A stretch of DNA of 17,348 bases from Spirochaeta_B sp964398645 (GTDB lineage: Bacteria > Spirochaetota > Spirochaetia > DSM-27196 > DSM-8902), in assembly GCA_964398645.1 (NCBI GenBank), contig CAYNNU010000024.1:1-17348 (forward strand), written 5' to 3'. Made by a program: the position numbers and the translations under genes. Position 1 is the first letter of the stretch, and every line of letters begins with the position of its first letter. The notes beneath the pieces were generated by a model, which was not told where the DNA came from, made no database searches, and saw nothing but the letters and a program-made list of their open reading frames with translations. Positions 7,162-14,850 of this stretch are shown one piece after another.

Positions 7162-7747
7162 AAATGAGCACCCACACGAAAAAATCGGGGTAGTTTCCTA
7201 CTATTCGTTCCAGGGTGGAAGGGTTTAGCTTTCGTCCAATCTTTAGTTGATCTTTCTCTTGCACCAGCAATGTGCTGAATGGCGGAGTAAGGCCAGCACT
7301 CATTTGGTCTAGAAATTCTGCGGCCGGTATTACTGAGCGGTCATTGGCAAAGAAGGGCGCGCATCGGTAATTGCCAAAGAGCATGCCGGGATATTCGGGC
7401 CCTTTTTGTGAAATAATCCATTTCTCCAGCAAACGAAAATCATCAACCAGATAATCGAGCAAGGCTTGCTGGTTTTGCAAATGCGGACTGATTCGGACAC
7501 TGTGCAAGCTGCTTTCCAGCGAGTCAATGTGAATGGAATTCTCGCGGCAAAATTCACCAAAGCCTTCAGGTGTCGTGATGTCGGGAAAATCTGTTAATTT
7601 TTGTGCCAGTTCGCGCACAAGCACACCAGCTCGTTCGGCAAAATGGGGTTCAAGTTCCGGTTGGCGATCTGCTGAGGCGGTTAAGCAGCCGCAGATATGG
7701 CTTGTGCTGCTTGCTGCAATTTCGGGAGTCTCATCACTTAAAATCAA
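7145..7747 (-). CDS. Uncharacterised 200-aa protein, last gene of the chemosensory operon
   Basis: I recognise no domain here. The product would be about 200 residues, soluble, with no signal peptide or membrane segment. The first third includes an HICGC motif and acidic stretches. The middle is helical and leucine-rich (QALLDYLVDDFRLLEKW), and the C-terminus is aromatic (DFFVWVLIF). No ATG lies in frame near the 3' end of the cyclase gene. The best start is TTG 7747-7745, 9 nt after a strong ribosome binding site (GGAAGGAG, 7764-7757) inside the cyclase coding region, giving a 14-nt overlap with it. An upstream ATG in the same frame (7834) would add 29 residues lying wholly inside the cyclase gene and lacks support. 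The close coupling suggests a protein that works with the cyclase or the pathway, but that is inferred from position only. Confidence 0.68.
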   Translation of the reverse strand: MILSDETPEIAASSTSHICGCLTASADRQPELEPHFAERAGVLVRELAQKLTDFPDITTPEGFGEFCRENSIHIDSLESSLHSVRISPHLQNQQALLDYLVDDFRLLEKWIISQKGPEYPGMLFGNYRCAPFFANDRSVIPAAEFLDQMSAGLTPPFSTLLVQEKDQLKIGRKLNPSTLERIVGNYPDFFVWVLIFSQHL

Positions 7748-9593
7748 GACGTATGGCTCCTTCCCAGTCTTTTTCCGGTGGATTTTTGGCAAACTCGCGG
7801 CAGCGTTCAATATACATACCCGCCAGATAATCATCGGGGTGTAAATCCAGGACCTTTTGGAATAATTCTTCGGCAGTTGTCCAGTTTTGCATTTTGTACA
7901 TTTTAAGCCCTTTGTTGTAATCTGACTCAGCTTCGGGCCGCAGGCTTTCGGTATCTGGGCGTTCTACTTTGTAGAGGGTAGTGGCGTTTTCTTTTCCCTT
8001 AACGCGGACGGTATCTACAACCCTCATTTTGATAGATGTTTCGGCAAGTTCGGTGTGCACGGTATCGGATACAATGATTTCTGAATGGTAGTGTTTTGTG
8101 AGCCCTTCCAAGCGTGAAGCCAAGTTCACATTATCGCCAATAACCGTGTAGTCGAATTTTTGCTGGCTGCCGATGTTTCCGACAATAACTTCGCCAACAT
8201 GAACACCAATACCAATTTTGAATCCGATGGGTGGCAAAACAAGCCCGCTGGTATCGATTTCTTCGACAGCCTTTGCCATTCCCATTGCTGCTCGTACAGC
8301 CCGCTCGGCATTATTTTCATAGCTGATCGGCGCACCGAAAATTGCCAGGATTGCGTCGCCGATAAACTTGTCTATGGTTCCGCCCTGTTCGGCGATAATC
8401 CGTCCCATGCGATCAAAGCTTTCATTCAGAAAATTCACAATCTTTTCTGCTGAATTGTGCTCGCTGATTACGGTAAAGGAGCGGATATCGGAAAAAAGAA
8501 TCGCACATTGCCGTTTTTCGCCTACTTTCAAGTCGGTGTCATCGCGTTTTGTCAGAAGGTCTTCGATAACCTCGCGGGGCACGAATTTCGAAAACATCGA
8601 ATTGATGCGGTGCTTCATGTCATTGATGGTGTTGTAAAGAATGGCATTTTCAGTAATGATCCCGGCGCCGCGGCAAAAAACCTGTACATGGCTGATGATG
8701 TGGTCGGAAAAATAGTTGTTGGTGAGATTGCCGATGTGCAGGGTTCCAACCGTTTCGCCGCCTTTGCCGACCAGCGGTTCTATATGATATGAACTTATGC
8801 GGCGGCCATCCACCCGGGTTTTGCCGAAGTCGTCACGGTTATCTATTCCAAACAAGGCAAGATCGGTTATGCCGGGGGTTTTACCTGCTTTTTTGATAAA
8901 ATCACGCTGGCAAATTTCCTGAAACTGCTGAACATCATCTTTATACACATGGTCTGATGCCATTATGAATATTCGGGTGTCCTTTTGATAGCGCAGAATG
9001 AGTACCGCAATGTGCGCTTCACAGACCTTGTTCAGTAAATGCAGCATCTCCTGAGAGGTTCTAGGCAGAGATGCAATATATTTATCCAGTCCGCTTAACT
9101 CATTCAGAATAGTTGATTGAAATAGCTCTCGATCGAATAAACTACCGAGCATTTCCATGGTAATTGATTCGTTCATGTCTGCTGCATCTTCGCTGATTGT
9201 GGTTTTGTTTGGCTTTTCTGCAGCAGACACCAGTTTTTCGATGGTTTCGCTTAGTTGTTCCAGATTATCAAAGTCTTTGGTAATAAAGGCATCGGCCCCC
9301 GATGATGATGCCCAAAACTTGTCGCGGTCTTCCGAGAGGCTGGTATGCATGATGATGGGAATTTTGCATATCTCACGCCGGTGCTTCAAAAGCCGACTGA
9401 GTTGGTAGCCTTGTAAGCGCGGCATTTCAACGTCGGTAATGATTACATCGGGAATGTTTTTATATGCACTGATAATTCCAGCTAGGCCATCCGAGGCTGT
9501 AATGATTGTGTGGCCTTCGTTGGATAGGTGTTCTGTAAGGACTCCCAGAATAAGATCGGAGTCATCTACTAGCAGGATTTTTTTGCTGCTCAT
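7734..9593 (-). CDS. Response regulator with GAF and class III adenylate cyclase domains
   Basis: Predicted phosphorylation-controlled adenylate cyclase (ATP to cAMP), 619 residues. Residues 1-125 are a canonical receiver: acidic D10/D11, phospho-acceptor D54 (IITDVEMP), S85 and K106. Residues about 165-330 resemble a GAF sensor domain. The class III cyclase domain (about 360-545) has both metal-binding aspartates, D369 (FSDIRSFT) and D413 (DKFIGDAIL). The lysine of DKFIGD and D487 of TVIGDNVNLASR mark adenine rather than guanine specificity, and the N/R transition-state pair is present. The tail is TPR-like and ends in PPEKDWEGAIRL, a common end for such cyclases. Its ATG overlaps the cheA stop by 4 nt, which makes the CheA kinase the obvious phosphodonor. 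With no separate CheY in the operon, this is the best candidate pathway output. Confidence 0.9.
   Translation of the reverse strand: MSSKKILLVDDSDLILGVLTEHLSNEGHTIITASDGLAGIISAYKNIPDVIITDVEMPRLQGYQLSRLLKHRREICKIPIIMHTSLSEDRDKFWASSSGADAFITKDFDNLEQLSETIEKLVSAAEKPNKTTISEDAADMNESITMEMLGSLFDRELFQSTILNELSGLDKYIASLPRTSQEMLHLLNKVCEAHIAVLILRYQKDTRIFIMASDHVYKDDVQQFQEICQRDFIKKAGKTPGITDLALFGIDNRDDFGKTRVDGRRISSYHIEPLVGKGGETVGTLHIGNLTNNYFSDHIISHVQVFCRGAGIITENAILYNTINDMKHRINSMFSKFVPREVIEDLLTKRDDTDLKVGEKRQCAILFSDIRSFTVISEHNSAEKIVNFLNESFDRMGRIIAEQGGTIDKFIGDAILAIFGAPISYENNAERAVRAAMGMAKAVEEIDTSGLVLPPIGFKIGIGVHVGEVIVGNIGSQQKFDYTVIGDNVNLASRLEGLTKHYHSEIIVSDTVHTELAETSIKMRVVDTVRVKGKENATTLYKVERPDTESLRPEAESDYNKGLKMYKMQNWTTAEELFQKVLDLHPDDYLAGMYIERCREFAKNPPEKDWEGAIRLDFK
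7757..7764 (-). promoter_or_regulatory. Shine-Dalgarno for the TTG-start tail gene
   Basis: GGAAGGAG (7764-7757), inside the cyclase coding sequence, is 9 nt upstream of TTG 7747-7745. It is the reason for choosing this non-ATG start. Confidence 0.6.
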
Positions 9594-11908
9594 ACCTGTA
9601 CCGCCTTGTTGCGGGCAAGCAGGTCTTCGGTTATTTCAATCAGGCTATTTCTGTCGAAGTCTGATTTTACCAAATGTCTGTCTGCTCCCGCCTGACGCAT
9701 TTTAGCAAGTGTTTTGGGATCGGTGTAGCTAGTAACAACGATGATCGGGGTATTTTTATACATTCTGTCCTTGCGGATATTTTCTATCATTGTTATTCCG
9801 TCCATCCGCGGCATATCAATATCAGAAATAATCAGATCGAAATGCTGTTCCTTCATCCGCTCAAGACCTTCTATTCCATCGTCAGCGGTTACAACTGAGT
9901 AGCCCTCCAGCTCCAGAATCGATTTTTCGATTTCCCGAGTGTTGAGGGAATCGTCAACAACAAGAATAAGCGCAGATTCTTTTTCTTTGGCCATAACACC
10001 GCCGAGTAGGTCGATGGATTTTATCCGCTTGAAGCGATTCATTAGCTCCGGCACAAAAAGGATGTTGATAATTTGATAGCTTTCATCGAACACGATGCCT
10101 TGAATGAGCCTGAGTTTTTGGATGTTGTGCGGTACTGGTTTGTAAATGAGGCTGGCGTGCTGTAAAACACTATCCACAACAATCCCGATGCGCTCGCTCA
10201 TCGATTCTACCACCACTGCATAAATATATGAGCTCTTGTTATCCGGCTGTTTTCCAAGCAGGGCGGCTAGAGAGTAGATGGGAACGATCTGGCCATCAAG
10301 TTTGAAGCCCTCTTTGTTGTAATAGGTAACGCGCTCGGATTCATGCAGGCGAACAATTTTTTGTACAAAGTTACTGGGGATCAGGAACTTGCTGCCCCCT
10401 GCTTTCACAAAGAAGCCGGCGACGGTTGCCAATGATAGCGGTACGGAAAGCATAAACTCGCTGCCTTCGCCCGGGGTGCTGCTGGCGGTGATTTTCCCTT
10501 TTACTTTTTCGATGTTGTGCTTAACGATGTCCAGGCCAACGCCACGGCCGGATAATTCTGTTACAGATGTTTTGGTAGAAAAGCCGGGCACAAAGATAAA
10601 GCTGATTATTTCGCTTTCGGTAAGGTCGTCTACATCATTTTCGCTTATCAAGCCACGCTGAACTGCCCGGCGCTTAATCTGTTCGTGGTCTATCCCCCGG
10701 CCGTCGTCGCGGATGCGGATAATGATGTTGCCGCTTTCCGAGCTGCAGGAAACGGTGAGGGTTCCTGTTTCGGGTTTGCCGACGGCTTTCCGGTCTTCCG
10801 GCGACTCAATTCCGTGATCAACTGCGTTGCGGACAATGTGCAGGATAGGGTCGTTCAGGTTTTCTAGAATCATTTTGTCCATCAGAATATCTGAGCCGGA
10901 GGTAGAAAAATCTATATCCTTGTCGATCATGGCGGCAGTTTCGGCTACCATTCGCGGGAGTTCGCCCAAAATGAGATCCAAAGGAAGCATGGATAGTTCC
11001 ATGATGCGTTCCTGCAGGCGGAATGAGTTTTGTTCCAATCCGGCAATTTGGTCAACAAAGCCTTTGCGAAGGTTTTGAATAGATTTCAGCATATTTTGGC
11101 CGTCTTGAATAAGACTTTGAGCGTCTGCCCGGTTCTTGTGATTCGAGCCGCTGGAGATGAGCTTCCGTGAGTTTACAATGTACTCGCTACAGCTTGCTTC
11201 CAGTTGCGAAAGAACATCCTGGATTTGCTTAAACTGAAACTGACGGATGATAACCGTATTCAGGCTTTCGATTATTTGATGGACGCTGCTGAGTTTTACC
11301 CGGATGGTCTCATATTCTGATGCGGCAGGCGTGGATTTAGAGGGCGCTGATTGATTTGCTGCCGGGGCTTGTGCATCGTCTGTGGTTTTCGGGGAAAGGG
11401 CGCCTGTTTCAACGGGGCTGCTCGACGAGGGGGATTCGGCATTTTCGCCTTCGCTGGCTGCCGCGCTGGAATTCCGCGCATTGCGTTCACGCTGTAGGCG
11501 CTCGAGGTCTTCTTCAAATGGTTCATTGCCATATGCCTTTTCGCAGGCATTGCTAAAGTACTCGGTGTCAAATGTATCTTCGCCGCTCTGTTGGATTTGC
11601 TGGAGTCCATTGATCAAAAGGTCGTTGCCAACAAAAATCAATTGCATCAATTGGTTAGATAGGCTATAGCGTTGTTCTTTGAAACCCTTGAAAATGTTTT
11701 CCGATGCATGGGAAATGCTTTCCATGTTGATAAACTTGAGCATGCGGGACGATCCCTTGATCGTGTGCAGGGCTCGCAGGACAGTGTTCAATTCTTCCTG
11801 ATTATCGGGGTCCTTTTTCAGTTTTACGGTGCCATCGCTTACCCGGCGGATGTTCTCTTTTGTTTCGTCAACGTAATTGGTGATAAATGCAGCTTTATTC
11901 AGGGCCAT
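9590..11908 (-). CDS. cheA: Hybrid chemotaxis histidine kinase CheA with C-terminal receiver
   Basis: Central kinase of the pathway, 772 residues. The P1/Hpt domain carries phospho-histidine H48 (RALHTIKGSSRML). Residues about 145-200 form a Ser/Ala/Pro-rich linker where a P2 (CheY/CheB-docking) domain would normally sit; none is visible. The P3 dimerisation helices follow (about 200-310), then the P4 ATPase with N-box N361 (HIVRNAVDHGIE), G1 (DDGRGID) and G2 (SGRGVGLDIV). A P5 CheW-like domain comes next. The extra C-terminal receiver (about 648-765) has phospho-acceptor D696 (IISDIDMPRMDG) and a C-terminal lysine (LVKSD). Its ATG shares one base with the cheR stop (TAATG), with AAGGAGG 10 nt upstream. 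CheA-receiver hybrids are typical of type IV pilus and other non-flagellar chemosensory systems. The fused receiver may serve as a phosphate sink or relay. Confidence 0.95.
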   Translation of the reverse strand: MALNKAAFITNYVDETKENIRRVSDGTVKLKKDPDNQEELNTVLRALHTIKGSSRMLKFINMESISHASENIFKGFKEQRYSLSNQLMQLIFVGNDLLINGLQQIQQSGEDTFDTEYFSNACEKAYGNEPFEEDLERLQRERNARNSSAAASEGENAESPSSSSPVETGALSPKTTDDAQAPAANQSAPSKSTPAASEYETIRVKLSSVHQIIESLNTVIIRQFQFKQIQDVLSQLEASCSEYIVNSRKLISSGSNHKNRADAQSLIQDGQNMLKSIQNLRKGFVDQIAGLEQNSFRLQERIMELSMLPLDLILGELPRMVAETAAMIDKDIDFSTSGSDILMDKMILENLNDPILHIVRNAVDHGIESPEDRKAVGKPETGTLTVSCSSESGNIIIRIRDDGRGIDHEQIKRRAVQRGLISENDVDDLTESEIISFIFVPGFSTKTSVTELSGRGVGLDIVKHNIEKVKGKITASSTPGEGSEFMLSVPLSLATVAGFFVKAGGSKFLIPSNFVQKIVRLHESERVTYYNKEGFKLDGQIVPIYSLAALLGKQPDNKSSYIYAVVVESMSERIGIVVDSVLQHASLIYKPVPHNIQKLRLIQGIVFDESYQIINILFVPELMNRFKRIKSIDLLGGVMAKEKESALILVVDDSLNTREIEKSILELEGYSVVTADDGIEGLERMKEQHFDLIISDIDMPRMDGITMIENIRKDRMYKNTPIIVVTSYTDPKTLAKMRQAGADRHLVKSDFDRNSLIEITEDLLARNKAVQV

Positions 11909-13266
11909 TACAATTGATCCTCCTTGGCAAGTTTTTCAACCCAGAGGGTACACATATGGGAAAAGTAGGATGTATGAAAGCCTTCGAGCAAAAATTCGCA
12001 ATCAGGCATTTGGTCGTCACTGTGCATGTCATTTAAGCAGCGGCGGAATTCGCTTTGCAGGCTTCTGGCTGATTTGGATGTTTTTTCCTGTATGCGAAGC
12101 AGGCTGCGTTGAAAACGGGCCAGCCAGAAGGATGGCATAATATCTAAGGTGGCGTCAAAGGCCTCTATTGCGGCCACCGGATTCCCAGCAGCCTTATGGT
12201 ACCAGCCAAAACAGTACATGACGCTGGCTTGATTAGGGTAGCTGTCCAGCAAAGGGTCCAGCATTTTCGATGCTTGATCAAGTTTGCCGCTATTGATTGC
12301 GCCAAAGCATTCTTTCAGCTTGGATATGAGTTCACTGTTCTCTTTGGGCTGTTCGGCTGTTTCTGTTGGGGCAAGTGGGGGCGTCTGTCTTTTTGCCGGT
12401 TCGGCTATTGCAGTCTTGGGCGTTGTAGCTGAGTGTGTTGTAGCTTCAGGCTCAGTAGAGATTTTTTGCAGATAATGTGTCCGGTTATGTTCTTTTGCAC
12501 GTAGACCAGCATGTTCAATAAACGGCAATTCACTAGTGGCCATAAAAAGGATTCCATCATTCTTCAGTTTGGGAACAATTCGTGCCAGAATGGAGTTGCG
12601 TTGGTCGTGGCGTGAGTAGAGTAGGGTGTTGCGGAAAAAGATTATATCTACCCCGTTGGGAATGTCATTTAGTGGATCTCGGAAAAAGTTGATTTTTTGT
12701 ACGGAAATCTTTTTTAGTAATTGCGGCGAGATAGTGATGCTGGTATCGTCCTGGCTGGAAACATGGGGCAACAGCAGCGGATGCAGGCTGTTTCCGTCAC
12801 GGCGCAGGGAAGAGCGGGGGTATGTTCCTTTTTTTAGGCGATCCAGCGAATCCGTGTTTATGTCGCTTGCATAGACCGTGAACTTTCCGTTTGTCCCTTG
12901 TTGATTGTGCGCTGCCAGCAGGGCAGCAAGGCTGATTGCTTCCTCTCCACTTGAACAACTCACGCTCCAGCAGATGATGTGTTTGTCTTTTTTCCAGAGC
13001 GAGGGAATAATGTGTGAACGGAGCAAATGAAAATGCGCCTCTTCGCGGAAAAAATAGGTTTCACCAATCATTACCTTGTTCAAAAGTTTTTGAAAGGCAT
13101 TTGCATCTTTTTTAAGGAGATTCAGGAATTCAGCTGGACTGAGTGTATACTCCTCAGACAGGCGGGAAAAAATCCGGCGCAAATGGGCGCTGTTGGAAGG
13201 CGGTGGCCGCAGGCCGGTGTGTTTTTCTAAGAGATCCATGAGGTTTTGCAGGAGGGCGTTATTCAT
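11908..13266 (-). CDS. cheR: Chemoreceptor methyltransferase CheR with C-terminal TPR-like domain
   Basis: S-adenosylmethionine-dependent methyltransferase that modifies receptor glutamates during adaptation, 452 residues. The N-terminal helical domain comes first, with family motif GETYFFRE at its end. The methyltransferase domain follows, with WSVSCSSGEEAISLA in place of the usual WSAGCSTGEEPYS and ASDIN for the SAM-binding acidic residue. The family NVLIYF motif is changed to NTLLYS but keeps the tyrosine. Residues about 270-310 are a Pro/Thr/Ala-rich linker. The C-terminal 140 residues look like TPR helices (MYCFGWYHKAAGNPVAAIEAF). TPR-tailed CheR proteins occur in several non-flagellar systems, where the tail probably mediates protein contacts. 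The gene starts inside the end of cheB (8-nt overlap) behind a near-perfect AGGAGGTG. Confidence 0.92.
   Translation of the reverse strand: MNNALLQNLMDLLEKHTGLRPPPSNSAHLRRIFSRLSEEYTLSPAEFLNLLKKDANAFQKLLNKVMIGETYFFREEAHFHLLRSHIIPSLWKKDKHIICWSVSCSSGEEAISLAALLAAHNQQGTNGKFTVYASDINTDSLDRLKKGTYPRSSLRRDGNSLHPLLLPHVSSQDDTSITISPQLLKKISVQKINFFRDPLNDIPNGVDIIFFRNTLLYSRHDQRNSILARIVPKLKNDGILFMATSELPFIEHAGLRAKEHNRTHYLQKISTEPEATTHSATTPKTAIAEPAKRQTPPLAPTETAEQPKENSELISKLKECFGAINSGKLDQASKMLDPLLDSYPNQASVMYCFGWYHKAAGNPVAAIEAFDATLDIMPSFWLARFQRSLLRIQEKTSKSARSLQSEFRRCLNDMHSDDQMPDCEFLLEGFHTSYFSHMCTLWVEKLAKEDQL
11919..11925 (-). promoter_or_regulatory. Shine-Dalgarno of cheA inside the end of cheR
   Basis: AAGGAGG (11925-11919) lies in the last codons of cheR, 10 nt before the cheA ATG at 11908. 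Together with the TAATG overlap it indicates translational coupling. Confidence 0.65.
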
Positions 13267-14293
13267 GTTTGCGCACCTCCTCTTGCAGGACAGCGCTCAT
13301 TTTGCTAAGCGGCAGGATGCGGCTTGCGGCTTTCATTTCGATGGCCGCCTTGGGCATGCCGAAAATAAACGAAGACTTTTCGTCCTGCACCAGCGTTTTT
13401 CCACCGTGGCGGATGATGTCGGCGCAGCCGCGGGCACCATCGGCGCCCATTCCGGTCAGGAGCACGCCGATAAGGCGGCGCCCATAGCTTGCGGCCGCGG
13501 TGGAAAAAAGTTGGTTTACGGCGGGTTTGTGGTTGTCGTCTTTGGGGCCGTCGTCAAGGTGAAGGGTGCTACCGCGGCAGATCAGGTGGCGGTTGCTGGG
13601 GGCCACAAGGACCTGACCGGGCACGAAGTGGTCGCCTTCAGCCGCCAGGCGTACGTTGAGCGGGGAGGTTTCGTTCAGCCAGCTGGCATAGCCCTTCACA
13701 AAACGGTCTTCAATGTGCTGAACCAGTGCAATTCCGGCAGGGAAGTCGGCCGGCAGGGAATCCAATATTTCTTTTACCGCTGCCGGCCCTCCGGTAGAGG
13801 CACCGATAACGACCGCCGCCACCGGTTTTTTTCCGTTCTCATGTGTGTTTTGCTTCTGCGCCGGCGCAGCTTCGGCGTGCATGGAACTCAAGGTTTTTTT
13901 TGCCCAGGCAAAGCGATCCACAGCATTTCGCATGGTGGAAATGAGCATATCCAGGTAGCCTGGCTCGCCACAGCTATCGATGTCGGGTTTTGATAGTACA
14001 GCCGCCGCCCCTGCGTTCATTGCCTGCTGCCGCAGTTCATCATCAACAACGTTTGAAAAAAGAATAACCGGAGTCGGATAGGTGTGCATAATAGCCCGGA
14101 TTGCCTTTACACCATCCATAATCGGCATCTGGTAATCCATCGTGATTACATCCGGGGAGAGCTTTTCGTTTAATTCAACTGCCGCGCGACCGGTGTTCGC
14201 TTCTCCAACAATGGAAATTCCTTCGGCTGATGCCAAGGTTTCGTGGAGAATTGTGCGCATTAAGGCAGAATCATCAACGATCAGAACCTTCAT
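13259..14293 (-). CDS. cheB: Chemoreceptor methylesterase/deamidase CheB
   Basis: Receptor-demethylating response regulator, 344 residues, normal family length. The N-terminal receiver has D7/D8 and phospho-acceptor D53 (VITMDYQMPIMDG). A variable linker (about 125-150, AEAAPAQKQ) leads to the C-terminal methylesterase domain, with catalytic S166 (VIGASTGGPAAV), H193 (LVQHI) and D285 (GMGADGA), so the enzyme should be active. Paired with cheR next to it, it gives the pathway a full methylation-based adaptation branch. CheA should phosphorylate it, although no P2 docking domain is visible in that kinase. Its ATG overlaps the stop of the preceding gene by 4 nt (ATGA). Confidence 0.96.
   Translation of the reverse strand: MKVLIVDDSALMRTILHETLASAEGISIVGEANTGRAAVELNEKLSPDVITMDYQMPIMDGVKAIRAIMHTYPTPVILFSNVVDDELRQQAMNAGAAAVLSKPDIDSCGEPGYLDMLISTMRNAVDRFAWAKKTLSSMHAEAAPAQKQNTHENGKKPVAAVVIGASTGGPAAVKEILDSLPADFPAGIALVQHIEDRFVKGYASWLNETSPLNVRLAAEGDHFVPGQVLVAPSNRHLICRGSTLHLDDGPKDDNHKPAVNQLFSTAAASYGRRLIGVLLTGMGADGARGCADIIRHGGKTLVQDEKSSFIFGMPKAAIEMKAASRILPLSKMSAVLQEEVRKHE
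13274..13281 (-). promoter_or_regulatory. Strong Shine-Dalgarno of cheR within cheB
   Basis: AGGAGGTG (13281-13274) is 7 nt before ATG 13266, close to the full anti-Shine-Dalgarno complement and the strongest ribosome binding site in the operon. Confidence 0.75.
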
Positions 14294-14850
14294 TGGGATT
14301 CTCCACTTTGTACAGTTTGATGCCTTTTAGAGAAAAATAACAGTTTGGATCGTAAAAGATAGTCAATATCAAGAAAGAAACCCATGGATGTTTTTTCCGG
14401 GTGAGCGGCAATAACACCGCGTTGTATCAAATGATCGCGGACACTTTTCCCGTGGGGACGAAGAAGGTCGGGATCCAGTTCATGCATGGCTGTATTTGAG
14501 GGTAGGCGGAAGGCAATATGATCCGTATCTACCGATAGTTTTTTTAGTTGAGAAAAAACTTTCTTTTTTAGCCAATTGCGGGTTTCTGGAACAAGCTGAT
14601 CCAAATGAACGATGATGGAAAGCTCTGCCCCGGTGTCTGTTTTTGCCTGAAAAAAATCCTGGCAGAATTTATGTAAATCAAAAAGAAGCACTGATATTCC
14701 GTCAACCGGAATCAGTTCATTCAGATAAAAAAAAGGCGACTTCAGCGCTTGTAAATCCGCCGTAAAAAGGCTGGATGAGCACTGTGAGCGGTTTAGCAGA
14801 AAATGCACATTCTGATATGGAATATATAGCACCCGTAATTCATCAGACAT
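14290..14850 (-). CDS. Uncharacterised 186-aa protein between cheW and cheB, possibly a degenerate CheW
   Basis: I do not recognise a named family. ATG 14850 is chosen because it overlaps the cheW stop by 8 nt, the spacing used elsewhere in this operon, while the longer frame from 14892 would run 50 nt into cheW. The 186-residue product is soluble. Residues 5-20 (LRVLYIPYQNVHFLLN) and 41-62 (FYLNELIPVDG, then a hydrophobic strand and FDLHKF) resemble strand patterns of the CheW/P5 fold, where a strand is followed by Gly, a short turn and VxDL. A further strand (ELSIIVHL, 76-83) fits too. This suggests a diverged CheW-like adaptor or coupling protein, but similarity is by eye and weak. The C-terminal third is basic. 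Position between adaptor and adaptation enzymes argues for a role in the receptor-kinase complex. Confidence 0.72.
   Translation of the reverse strand: MSDELRVLYIPYQNVHFLLNRSQCSSSLFTADLQALKSPFFYLNELIPVDGISVLLFDLHKFCQDFFQAKTDTGAELSIIVHLDQLVPETRNWLKKKVFSQLKKLSVDTDHIAFRLPSNTAMHELDPDLLRPHGKSVRDHLIQRGVIAAHPEKTSMGFFLDIDYLLRSKLLFFSKRHQTVQSGESQ

Noticed and set aside
7748..7834. Longer N-terminus of the 200-aa tail protein from ATG 7834
   Set aside because: It would lie entirely within the cyclase C-terminal TPR-like segment. The TTG at 7747 has a strong, well-spaced ribosome binding site.
13193..13993. 266-aa plus-strand frame opposite cheB and the start of cheR
   Set aside because: The minus strand carries cheB with all catalytic residues. 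The plus-strand frame is a by-product of its codon composition, and no ribosome binding site or promoter supports it.
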